A DNA stretch of 64,000 bases from Clavelina lepadiformis (lineage: Eukaryota; Chordata; Ascidiacea; Aplousobranchia; Clavelinidae). This document shows, one piece after another, positions 37,724 through 49,779 of the stretch (position 1 is its first letter; each line of letters begins with the position of its first letter). The notes under the pieces were generated by a model, which had not been told where the DNA came from, made no database searches, and worked only from the letters and a program-made list of their open reading frames with translations. A program made the position numbers and the translations under genes. The stretch covers positions 7,812,001 to 7,876,000 of the forward strand of contig NC_135240.1 in assembly GCF_947623445.1 (NCBI RefSeq), in the 5' to 3' direction.

Positions 37724-40232
37724 CCCTAAACTCGTTTCAAATCGTGATCAAATTAAAAGTAAGTGAGATAATAATTTTAAATTTCGAAAACATTATAGGA
37801 AATACCTTCGTCATAGTTCTCATGACGGCTTTGAACGATTTCTTGAGTTCTGTGTAATTATGTCGGCTAATTGCTATAGCTTACGTGCTCAGTTACATAT
37901 TTATAAGAATTGCACTCGCAACTGAGTCATTAGGGCTTTAATTGCAGAGCTGAAACACATTACACGTCAGCGTATGCGCTCACGGAAAAAATGCTAAAAA
38001 TACTTCTGTCTAAACCGTTCATATTACTAGACTACAAGCAAGGTGTCAGTTTATGCTGGGAGATCATAAACAACGCTTTTATTTAGGCTAATTATCAGTT
38101 TCACGTGAAGTATACCGTTTATAAGCTGTTATATATTTTATGCACATAAAGTACAGATATATGTTCTGTATTTTCTTTGTTTTTATTTCCAAATAAATAA
38201 CATTTTGTTATAGATGGTTTGAGTAAAATATTTTAATTCTTTAAAAAGCTGAAGTGATATTTTTGTTTTAGTGCTAATCAACGCGGGGCCCAACGCAGTC
38301 GCATAGCTCGCATTGAATAATTAAAGCCGGCCCATGGCCAACACTTTTGCAGACCAACGTCCATCCTGAAAGCTGAAACTCTGTTATTGCAAATCAGATT
38401 GTGCCACACAAATGCTATACATGATCATCACTGATTGGTTGTTGATTAAATGACAACTTTGCACAAACGAAATAGTGATACACGACTTATGAAAAATGTC
38501 GTGCTAGTTTAAATCAGCGCTTTAGAAAAACAATCTTGCCAAACCCAATTTTTGAAATATGACTTGTTGCAATTCATCGCAATCTTTCAAAAATGAAGTT
38601 TTTATCAAATCATCACATTTGACTATAATTGTCTAACTTGCGCGATACCATTTTTCAAATAAGGTATTTTAAAGTATCGATTTTTTATGAAATGATTTTA
38701 AATACAGCAATCTTTTAAAAAAAATAATATTACAAATAATGAATATAGTCTTTAATTATTTTTATAAATTTCATTTTGTTAATAGTGTCTTCTGAAAAAC
38801 GATATGTTGCAAATGTTCTCTTTTTAACGAGCTGCCTTAATTGAAATCCCAAGTTTTAGAACATTCACCTTTCTGAATACAGCACAAATTGTTTATATAT
38901 TGACTGGGGCTATATAGTGGTACTTCTTGGATTATGACACCTGTTGCAAAGTCTCTTTTGCAAACCACTGGTTTTACATGGAAATGACTTTGTTTATAGT
39001 AGCTTTATGTATAAGATCACTTTTATTACAGTTACACCTCATTTCTGTCCCTTGTGCTTAAACATTTATTATGTAACATTTTATGAACTAAAATCTTCGA
39101 ACATGTTAACTTTTTGTAACTTGCAACTTTATAAAGTAGATTTTTACAGATCGGATTTTTTTATGATTACATTCAGCAAATTAATCTTACTAAATCCATA
39201 TACACGGAGTCCTTGGCTTACGCAAAATGACAAAAAGGCATACTATGCTTCATCAACATAGTTATCCCAGTAATTGAGCTGCAAATCAATAAAACTGCAG
39301 CCTATATAACTCTTTCATAACTTGCTTATTTTACATCAAACCAAGCTACAATAATTAAAAAGTGTTGATAAAAGGACAGTTGTTAAATACAAAAAGCTTT
39401 GCGAAAATGAATCTTGAGAATTGCTTCAGACGAGTGATTTATTTTGCGGAAACAGCATTCCATAAGAAATAGCATCGTCATGCATGTAGTAACTAAATTT
39501 TAATTGGACGAAGCAAACATTGAAAATCAAGTTGCAATGAAATAATCGTATAGATAAAACTAAGAGAAAATCTCACTGGAATTTAAAGCAAATCTTATTT
39601 ATTCCAAATACATGCGTTGGCGTTATAGCTGGAGCCTGTGATGGGTCACTCATTACTCTACGTATAATAATGAATTAAAGTTCTTTGTTTTGTTAATTAA
39701 TGTTACCTTGGTTTAAAAATACTTCATATGTGGTTGTAATGCGTTTATTGTTAATTTGCTTTTTTGGGCTTAAGAAGGTCATATTAATAGCGTCTTTTTA
39801 AAAAAAAATAAAAATCAAATTAATTGATCCTATAACCCTATGTTATTTCGCATCAGTGAATGATTGCAAGTTTTCAGAACAATGTGTTTTTTTATTACAT
39901 ACCATTTTTTGTTTCACATTAAGCGCATTGCAATATAAATAATTGCTACAGATAACAATTAATAAGTGACGTCCAAAAATTATAACAAGATTGGAATCAA
40001 ATAAATTTTAAGGAAAAAGTCCATCATTGTCGTCATCGAAATTGATTTTCTCATAGATTCATCACATCCTCGGTTTAATAGTGGCGATATTTAACTAAAA
40101 ACAAGAGAGTCATAAGATTATCCGTCAAGTAAGTGGAGTCCAAAATGTTTTTATAAAAAACTTAATAAAGTAAACTTCGATAAAAAGATGAAAGATAAAA
40201 TTCAGGCATATTTTGTTTCCAAATCAAACTTG
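37724..40232. repeat. Duplicated intergenic flank between CCP-5 and CCP-6
   Basis: 37724-38020 is the upstream flank (as at 30486-30577 plus 31968-32164). From about 38130 it matches 50500-52589 and, in parts, 25920-28373 and 33824-35201. AATAAA for CCP-6 at 39896-39891. No gene recognised. Confidence 0.8.
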
Positions 40233-43154
40233 TCACTTACAGAAGCAACGAGGGTTTCTGCCAGACCATTGTCCGTTGGGAAGGCATGTCCGACTTTCCT
40301 TGCCGACAAGAAAGTATCCAACTTCACAACCGAACCAAATCTCATCATGAACATCGAAAAAGGTTTGACCGGCTGGGCTGATGTGGCCCTTTCTTGGGGC
40401 GTCCGGTACTTGGCATTTCACGGCTTCAGCTACAGAAAAAAAACTTTACTTATTGGTATCCAATTGCATTCGTTTTTGCAAATAATAAAATGGTAAGTTA
40501 ACTTTACAAAATTTTTGAACATTGTGTTTTTTCTTCTTTGATATAGAAAAGGTATAAGCGACAGGCAAATATAACTCATCAAATGGGCAAACTTTTTCAC
40601 GATAATTGCTGTAGCTTTTGTCGGTGAATCACTCACGATTGCAAGTTGGGAAATCATCAGACCATTGCCCGTTGCCCAAACATTCCAAGTCTTTCACTCC
40701 ATCAAGTTCGAATCCTCGATTACATTTGAACCAGATCTTGTCCCCAACATCAAAGCGATCTTTATCGTCGGAGATTATGAATCCGTCTTTGGGATCAAGA
40801 GGTTTTTTGCACTGAACAACTTTGCCTGGATATGAATGCAAGGTTGATACAAAGTAATGTGTGTTTTCATGACGTCGATATAATCACTACAAAGTTGTTG
40901 TACAATTTTATTGTTTAAAAGTAAAAGTATTTCTTCTTTTTGTTGGAACTTACGTTCGCATCTTGGGATCTTATCAGACCATTTTCCATTGCTGCGACAT
41001 CGCAAGTCTTTTTTGCCTTTCAGTTCGAATCCTCGCTCGCAACTGAACCAGATTTTTTCATTAACATCAAAGAAATCTTTATCGTCTGGTCGGATTGATC
41101 CGTTGTCTGGCTCATCTGGTTTCTCACATTTCACGACTTTGCCTGAGTGAGCATAGTTCGTTTATGAAAAAGTTTAACATGCAATTTTGGCCTTTCGTAT
41201 TATTTATTTCACGAAGAGAAGTATTAAAAGAAAAACACATTTTCTTATTGAGGTTGTAGTTCCCTTATCAAGTTGATTTGCTTGGAATACAGTTCGAACT
41301 TAGAATCGATTTTTGATGGTTTCTAAACTCTTTTAGTCAGATGATAAATAAATCAAAACTTACGTTCGCATCTTGGGATCTTATCAGACCATTTTCCATT
41401 GCTGCGACATCGCAAGTCCTTTTTGCCTTTCAGTTCGAATCCTCGGTCACAACTGAACCAGATTTTTTCATTAACATCAAAGAAATCTTGGTCGTCTGGT
41501 CGGATTGATCCTTTGTCAGGCTCATCTGGTTTCTCACATTTTACGACTTTTCCTGCATGAGAATGATTCGTTCATGAAAAAATGAGAAGTTTAATTTTTG
41601 TTCGTTGTACGTCATGGTCGTTCAACGAACAGGATTAATTTGGTAGTTGTGATTTAAACTACATGAAAATACTCGTTTGAAATAATTTCATACCGTGTGT
41701 TTTTTAGTAAATTCGTTACAACTAAAAACAAGTTTGTTTCTAAAGTTAATCGATGAACGTGGAATGTGTCCAGACGCGAATAAAAACTTTATTTTTAAGA
41801 TTTGCTTCGTCCTGACAAAAAAAAAATCGGAAAAACTTACGTTCGCATCTTGGGATCTTATCAGACCATTTTCCATTGCTGCGACATTGCAAGTCCTTTT
41901 TGCCTTTCAGTTCGAATCCTCGCTCGCAACTGAACCAGATTTTTTCATTAATATCAAAGAAATCTTGGTCGTCTGGTCGGATTGATCCGTTGTCGGGCTC
42001 ATCTGGTTTCTCACATTTTACGATTTTGCCTGCGCACCAAAGAGTACTATGATCTTTTTGATCGAAGTTACATAAGTTCATTAGTTTTAATTGCGAAAAT
42101 ATGAAATACGTTTGTTTTGTTTCAGGTTATATTTTTAATTGTGTTGGAGATTATAGTACAATGATTAAAGAAAACGTATTCAAAAAACTTTTATATATAA
42201 ATTTAGTTTATTTCATCAACTTTATGGTGCTGAATAGCTTAACCAAATCTTTTTCATTTATAAGCTAATAATATATTGTCACAACAAGTGATAATTATAG
42301 GTTATATATTTGATTATATATGTAAGCGATTATAACAATATATATTAATACTGTCACAAATATATGTATTGCAGAAACTGTGTTGACAAGATTAACGCCA
42401 AATGATAACGCTACAGGATCATACTTTTTTAAAACTTCTATATAATTAGAAAGAACATTCTTACGGTCACATCGTGGAAAGGGAGCGGACCATCTTCCAT
42501 TGCTAAGACATTTCAAATCTTTTACGCCGTTGAGGTCAAATCCACGATCGCATTTGAACCAAATCTTTTCTCCGACATCGAAAAGTGTTTCGTCTTTTGG
42601 AACAATGAATCCATCTCTGGGCTCTTTGGGTTTTTCACATTGCACAACTTTTGCTAATTAAGACAAACGAATTAATATAACCGAATAATTTTGTTATACT
42701 TTAGTTCAGTTTTCAACCCTTGGAATTAGAGACTTACGAACACATTGAGGCAGGGCTGGCCACCATTTGTTGCGACCCAAACATTTCAAATCTTTTGCTC
42801 CAACCAGATCGTAATTTGCGCCACAGGAAATCCAAATCTTTTCATTTTTGTAAAAGACGTTTTTGTGCTCTGGAGTAATTTTTCCGTTCGCTGGAGGTTT
42901 GGGTTTAAAACATCTCGAAAAGAAACCTGCTTAAATTTGAAATAAAATGGTTACTTGATGTTTTATGAGGCTCGATTAAAAATTTCATTTAAACACAGAT
43001 TTATCAAAATTACTTTTCGATATTAGCCTACAACAATTTAACAAAATGATCAGATGTATCTTAGCATTTTACCTCGACCGAAGACATCAAAGGTCCCAAG
43101 AGCTTGATGGCTGAAACACACCGCCAAGAAAACAACGATTTTAAACGAATTCAT
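40233..43154 (-). CDS. CCP-6: secreted 7-CCP protein (a-b-c-c-c-d-e), intact
   Basis: Exons: 43154-43073 (signal), 42926-42738 (a), 42653-42465 (b), 42029-41841, 41552-41364, 41142-40954 (three c), 40825-40637 (d), 40429-40233 (e); 470 aa. Every CCP exon before the last is exactly 189 nt and phase 1-1. The c modules carry the WFSCERGFELKGKKDL core; the first and third have an NGS N-glycosylation sequon (DNGSIRP), which the second lacks (DKGSIRP). The e module ends RCFCK, its stop lying inside the donor-like TGTAAGTGA. No transmembrane or GPI signal. Together with CCP-7 it is the best reference for the undamaged array gene. Probably a secreted recognition or complement-control type protein (inference). 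Confidence 0.9.
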
Positions 43155-43216
43155 CTTTCTAGATGATTCCTGTAATTCTGTTAAAACAAATGTGGTGAGT
43201 AAGATTCTGTCAATGG

Positions 43217-43224
43217 ATTATATA
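43217..43224 (-). promoter_or_regulatory. TATA box of CCP-6
   Basis: Reverse-strand TATATAAT, 63 bp upstream of the ATG at 43154. Confidence 0.75.
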
Positions 43225-44290
43225 CCCTAAGCTCGTTTCAAATCGTGATCCAATTTAAAACAGCCAATTGAAAAATATCAAAATTACAAGAACTCTTATC
43301 GTCATATTTTTCATCGCAACGTTGAACGGTCCCTTGAATTCAGTTTAATTATTCCCGTTAATTGTTGCTGCGTGTTCACCCATGTTTAAGAATACCACCT
43401 ACTGCTGCGTCGTTGGGGCTTTTAATTGCTTGGTTGTAAATCATTACACGTCATCAGCGTATGTTCAAAGAAAACCGCTTAAATTGTTCGTTTCGACAGA
43501 GTTATTGAAAATTACTATAATCGGTTTCAAGCTTGACCTTTAGAGAGAGACTTATATTTACCGCTTGCCAAAAACATTTAGCTTAAAAATTGTTACTTCA
43601 TGTCTTGTCGTATGCCAACAAAATATACACGTTTGCAGTTTTTGTAGTTATGTAAACGTTCGTTGGTATGAGCTACTACAAGTTCAAAAGCAAATATTAC
43701 AAAATGTATTATAAATTTGCATAACATCTAATATATTTGTTTGTTTGTCAAACCAAGCATAAAACAACGTAACATATATACACTCAATGTTTGTTCTTAA
43801 GCTTAATAACTAAAAATCTCATAAGTTTCTTTGCAAATATGTATAAAGATTTTGCAACCTGACAGAAAAATGTTTTAGATTTTTCATTTTACTTTTAATT
43901 TTACTTTAACAGACTCCTTATAACAACAAAAAGTACCGTTCCTTTCACATATACAAAATAGTGATGGCCAGCTTAAGCGATTATGCTCAAGCTTTGAAAT
44001 TGAAAGTGAATAATTTAATTTTGAACGAGTTCCATGTATAGTTTTGTACATCGAAAATTTACAGTCCAACAATTTTTGAAAAAGTGTCTTTGGTCTACGA
44101 CCTTTTAGCATGTTGTATAGCTCTGCGTTAGACTTTTGTGTTTAATTGTAATTATTATGTACTTATTATTATATAATCCATTTTCAATATTTTTATCCAA
44201 TTGAATAGGTGTTTTTTGTGTTATAAAACGCTCTGTTTATTTGGCGTTCATTTTTTAAAACATATAAGATTAGTCCTTTTAGCCTATATG

Positions 44291-44813
44291 TGTCACCAAG
44301 TTTCACGTTTGGTAATTGTTTTGATATTAACCATGCTGACAGGCGTGTTAATGTAGCACTGCACATTGATACGTTTTCAGTTGTATAGTTAGATGTATAT
44401 TCCACGATGTGTTTTAAGATTTATATTAAGATGTATTTCACCCGTATTGTTGTGGCCATAATTTGTGACTGCGTTTTTATATAGTATTAGTAATTCATCG
44501 ATATGTCACTTGTGATTCCTTTTATTGTTAGTAAGTTTTCTACACACTTTCACGGTTTACGCTTTTACCCACAATTAACTCTCCCCTCGAGGTATGTTAC
44601 GCTGCCCGCAATTTCTAATCTCACACCTTAATGATAATTGATTACGCTGTGGTTTGTTGGAGAAGAGTTGATTCAGTCTACATTCGGTTTTAATATAAGA
44701 AAGATGTTTGTTTTTATTAAAGGAATGCTCGTAAAAGGTAGGAGAGCAGAAACCGGCTAATCGACTAGCCGTAAAAGCGGGGGGTTTCTTGGCCAAGGAA
44801 AATCTTGTTTACA
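44291..44813. mobile_element. LTR-like solo element, 523 bp (reference copy of the family)
   Basis: Begins TGTCACCAAG, ends TTGTTTACA, flanked by a 4-bp duplication TATG (44287-44290, 44814-44817). The sister flank at about 57380 is uninterrupted. The family also includes 8237-8836, 16230-16503 and 45850-46333. No coding part. The insertion is younger than the CCP-6/CCP-8 unit duplication. Confidence 0.75.
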
Positions 44814-45849
44814 TATGTACTAATTATAACATACTGTATGCAATTGTATTAATGAAAAACAGTTTGATACCAGTCTCGTCTCAAAGTTTAACTACAAAGT
44901 TGGCAAATACAGACAAACGTTTGAATAAGTCAAACGTTTAAATAAATTGAATGAGTCATAATTGTAAGCTACTAACCAATGTACCTTGTGTTTTCTAGGG
45001 CAAGATATACAGTACTACAGTATACTATGCTGTGATATTTCCTAAAAAAGCAGAGGTTTTTACATTTACCGGATTAGATCTTGTAATATCTCGTTTGTTT
45101 ATACAAAAAGACTTTGCGACTAATTTATAGTAAGTAGAAATAAACCATTAACAAAATACGTCTTTTGATTAACGTATCCTCTTGCACATGGAATTATACA
45201 CGATTTTATTTTGTTGACTTATTGTCAAGCGTAAAACATTTCACAATGATAAACAAATAAACGCAAATATTATTCGACTTCTGTGTTAAATACTTTTTAC
45301 TCTTCAAACGTATAAGGATATGTTATATTGCCAAGACATTCATTGTACTGTAGGTCAATGTTAGATGCATGACAGAATAATAATAGCGGCAGAGAACTTG
45401 TTTTATTGCTAAACCTGGTCTCTGGTGTATTACAATGTTAACTTTCCATGATATTTGTTGCTGCTCTTTTGTAATACATATACAGGTATAGTGTTTTTCT
45501 GGTCTTGTCAATAAAAATGAACTTAGCAATTCAAGTCAAATTTTATTTATTCACATATATTTTATTTTGGCCGCAATTTAAGCTTCACATCAACAAAACG
45601 GCGGCAATAATGCAAAAACTAAATACAGAAAATTTCCCTGGAATTTACAGCAAATCTGATTTATTCCAAATGCATGCGTTGGCGTTATAGCTGGAGCATG
45701 TGATGGGTCACTCATTACTGTACGTGTTATAATGAAATAAAATTCTTTGTTTTGTTAATTAATGTTACTTTGCTTTATAAATACTTCGTTTGTGGTTGTA
45801 ATACGTTTAGAGTTAATTTACTTCTTTGAGCTTAAGAAGGTCATATATG

Positions 45850-46333
45850 TGTCACGGGATTATTTTTATGCACCCGTTTTATAGCCATCACATTGTACAC
45901 TGTTTTTCCGCACCACTCGTATAGGTTTATTTAGTCAAATGTGTGGGTCAACTTCTGTTTTTATTCGCGTTGTGTCGTTTGTATGCATGCTTGTCTGGTT
46001 TTTTGTTTGCTCAAGTGCTGCCGTATTTTACTTATTTATATGTACACATGTTTTTCGTCGATCTTTTGTGACGTCTCACATCGCGACCCCTAGGGCTTAA
46101 TTAGTATTTAGCGACCCGCATTTATTTCCACATGGCGTGACAACAGTGGAATCTGTGTTTTGTGTGGTGTTGCGCTCGTCTGGGTGAGTGTTAATAGAGT
46201 CTACGTTTGAGTTTTATTGAAATGGGATGATTGTTTTTACTAAAAAAAAGCTATTAAAAATTAGTAAAGCAAAAGAGCTAATTGACTAGCTGTAAAGCGG
46301 GAAGTTTCTTGGTTGAGAAAAACTTTAATTACA
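45850..46333. mobile_element. LTR-like solo element, 484 bp
   Basis: Begins TGTCACGGGA, ends TTAATTACA. It interrupts a flank that is continuous in the sister units (27910-27925, 52137-52150). Its 3' part (GACTAGCTGTAAAGCGGGAA) matches the element at 44291-44813. Fossil of the same family. Confidence 0.65.
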
Positions 46334-46781
46334 TTGGTAGCGTCTTTTTTAACAAAAATAAAAATCAAATTAATCGATCCTATAATCCTATTTTTATTTT
46401 GCATCCGTAAATGATTGCAAGTTTTCAGAACAATGTGTTTTTTATTACATACCACTTTTGTTTTATATTAAGCGCATTGCAATATAAATAATTGCTACAG
46501 ATAACAACTAATAAGTGACGTCCAAATAATATAACAAGATTGAAATGAAATCAATTTTAAGGAAAAAGTCCATCATTGTCGTCATCGAAATTGATATTCT
46601 CATAGATTTATCGCATCCTTGGTTTAGTAGTGCCGATTTTTAACTAAAAACAAGAAGGTCATAAGATTATCCGTCAAGTAAGTGGAGTCCAAAATGTTTT
46701 TATAAAAAACTTAATAAAGTAAACTTCGATAAAAAGATGAAAGATAAAATTCAGGCATATTTTGTTTCCAAATCAAACTTG

Positions 46782-49708
46782 TCACTTACAGAAGCAACGA
46801 GGGTTTCTGCCAGACCATTGTCCGTTGGGAAGGCATGTCCGACTTTCCTTGCCGACAAGAAAGTATCCAACTTCACAACCGAACCAAATCTCATCATGAA
46901 CATCGAAAAAGGTTTGACCGGCTGGGCTGATGTGGCCCTTTCTTGGGGCGTCCGGTACTTGGCATTTCACGGCTTCAGCTACAGAAAAAAAACTTTACTT
47001 ATTGGTATCCAATTGCATTCGTTTTTGCAAATAATAAAATGGTAAGTTAACTTTACAAAATTTTTGAACATTGTGTTTTTTCTTCTTTGATAGAGAAAAG
47101 GTATAAGCTACAGGCAAATACAACTCATCATATAGGAGAACTTTTTCACGATAATTGCTGTAGCTTTTGTCGGTGAATCACTCACGATTGCAAGTTGGGA
47201 AATCGTCAGACCATTGCCCGTTGCCCAAACATTCCAAGTCTTTCACTCCATCAAGTTCGAATCCTCGATTACATTTGAACCAGATCTTGTCCCCAACATC
47301 AAAGCGATCTTTATCGTCGGAGATTATGAATCCGTCTTTGGGATCAAGAGGTTTTTTGCACTGAACAACTTTGCCTGGATATGAATGCAAGGTTGATACA
47401 AAGTAATGTGTGTTTTCATGACGTCGATATAATCACTACAAAGTTGTTGTACAATTTTATTGTTTAAAAGTAAAAGTATTTTTTCTGTTTGTTGAAACTT
47501 ACGTTCGCATCTTGGGATCCTATCAGACCATTTTCCATTGCTGCGACATCGCAAGTCCTTTTTGCCTTTCAGTTCGAATCCTCGCTCGCAACTGAACCAG
47601 ATTTTTTCATTAACATCAAAGAAATCTTGGTCGTCTGGTCGGATTGATCCGTTGTCTGGCTCATCTGGTTTCTCACATTTCACGGTTTTACCTGAGTGAG
47701 AATGATTCGCTTATGAAAAACTTTAACATGCAATTTTGGCCTTTGGTAATATTTATTTCATGAAGAGAAGTGTTAAAAGAAAAACACATTATTTATTGAG
47801 GTTGTAATTCCCTTATCAAGTTCATTTTCTTGGAATATAGTTAGACCTTCGAACCGATTTTTGATGGTTTCTAAACCCTTTCAGTCAGATGATAATTAAG
47901 TCAAAACTTACGTTCGCATCTTGGGATTTTATCAGACCATTTTCCATTGCTGCGACATTGCAAGTCCTTTTTGCCTTTCAGTTCGAATCCTCGCTCGCAA
48001 CTGAACCAGATTTTTTCATTAATATCAAAGAAATCTTGGTCGTCTGGTCGGATTGATCCGTTGTCAGGCTCACTTGGTTTCTCACATTTCACGGCTTTAC
48101 CTGAGTGAGAATGATTCGTTTATGAAAATGTGAGAAGTTTAGTTTTTGTTCGTTGTACGTTATGGTCGTTCAACGAACAGAATTAATTTTGTAGTTGTGG
48201 TTTAAACTACATGAAAATACTCGTTTGAAATAATTTCATACCGTGTGTTTTTTAGTAAATTCGTTACAACTAAAAACAAGTTTGTTTCTAACGTTAATCG
48301 ATGTACGTGGAATGTGTCCAGACGCGGATAAAAACTTTAATTTTGAATTTGCTTCATCCTGACAAAAAAAAATTGGAAAAACTTACGTTCGCATCTTGGG
48401 ATCTTATCAGACCATTTTCCATTGCTGCGACATTGCAAGTCCTTTTTGCCTTTCAGTTCGAATCCTCGGTCACAACTGAACCAGATTTTATCTTCAACAT
48501 CAAAGAAATCTTGGTCGTCTGGTCGGATTGATCCGTTGTCAGGCTCATCTGGTTTCTCACATTTCACGATTTTGCCTGCGCACAAAAGAGTACTATGATC
48601 TTTTTGATTGAAGTTACATAAGTTTTTATTTTTCAATTCCAAATTATGAAATTCGTTTGTTTCGTTTCATGTTGTTTTTTAATTGTGTTGGAGATTATAG
48701 TATAATAATTAAAGAAAATGTATTCCAAAAACTTTTATATAAAAGTTGAGTTCATTTCATCAACTTTATGGTGCTGAATAACTTTAACAAATCTTTTTCA
48801 CATATAAGCTAATAACATATTGTCACAACAAGTCATAATTAAATTATAGGTTATATATTTGACTATATATGTAAGCGATTATAACAATATATACTGACAC
48901 TGTCAAAAGTATAGGCTATGTATTGCAGAAACTGTTTTGACAAGATTAACGCCAAATGATTACGCTACAGGATCATTCGTTTTTAAAACTTCTATATAAT
49001 TAGAAAGAACATTCTTACGGTCACATCGTGGAAAGGGGGCAGACCATCTTCCATTGCGAAGACATTTCAAATCTTTTACGCCGTTAAGGTCAAATCCACG
49101 ATCGCATTTGAACCAAATCTTTTCTCCGACATCGAACAATGTTTCGTCTTTTGGAACAATGAATCCATCTCTGGGCTCTTTGGGTTTTTCACATTGCACA
49201 ACTTTTGCTAATTAAGACAAACGAATTAATATGAATGAATAATTTTGGTATACTTTAGTTCAGTTTTCAACCCTTGGAATTAGAGACTTACGAACACATT
49301 GAGGCAGGGCTGGCCACCATTTGTTGCGACCCAAACATTTCAAATCTTTTGCTCCAACCAGATCGTAATTTGTGCCACAGGAAATCCAAATCTTTTGATT
49401 CTTTTGAAAGACGTTTTTGTCCTCTGGAGTAATTTTTCCGTTCGCTGGAGGTTTGGGTTTAAAACATCTCGAAAAGAAACCTGCTGAGATTTGAAATAAA
49501 ATGGTTACTTGATGTTTTATGAGGCTCGATTAATAATTCCATTTAAACACAGATTTATCAAAATTACTTTTCGATATTAGCCTGCAACATTTTAACAAAA
49601 TGATCAGAAGTATGTTAGCATTTTACCTCGACCGAAGACATCAAAGGTTCCAAGAGCTTGATGACTGAAACATACCGCCAAGAAAACAATGATTTTAAAC
49701 GAATTCAT
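46782..49708 (-). CDS. CCP-7: secreted 7-CCP protein (a-b-c-c-c-d-e), intact
   Basis: Exons: 49708-49627 (signal, MNSFKIIVFLAVCF), 49480-49292 (a), 49207-49019 (b), 48575-48387, 48100-47912, 47691-47503 (three c), 47374-47186 (d), 46978-46782 (e); 470 aa. Same layout and almost the same intron lengths as CCP-6 (c-to-c spacing 475 and 409, c-to-d intron 128 bp). All frames and cysteines are kept. The e and d domains match those of CCP-6 at the protein level, including introns, pointing to very recent duplication or gene conversion. Differences cluster in a (EDKNVFQKNQK) and in c1 (VEDKIWFSCDRG). CCP-4, 5, 6 and 8 are its other paralogues. Confidence 0.9.
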
Positions 49709-49771
49709 CTTTCTAGATGATTAGCTGTAATTCTGTTAAAACAAATGTGGTGAGTAAGATTCTGTCAATGG

Positions 49772-49779
49772 ATTATATA
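49772..49779 (-). promoter_or_regulatory. TATA box of CCP-7
   Basis: Reverse-strand TATATAAT, 64 bp upstream of the ATG at 49708. Confidence 0.75.

Larger units (their letters stand above)
43225..46781. repeat. Intergenic between CCP-6 and CCP-7, mostly duplicated
   Basis: 43225-45620 is colinear with 56344-58140 upstream of CCP-8, apart from the LTR-like insert at 44291-44813. 45640-46781 is the 3' flank of CCP-7, colinear with 27735-28373, and is interrupted by the LTR-like insert at 45850-46333. AATAAA for CCP-7 at 46446-46441. The minus-strand frame 45323-45529 is open in both copies (57871-58071) but not convincingly coding. Confidence 0.75.

Noticed and set aside
45323-45529. Minus-strand 68-aa frame conserved at 57871-58071
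   Set aside because: Open in both copies with an in-frame length difference, but most substitutions change the amino acid, as expected for non-coding duplicate DNA.
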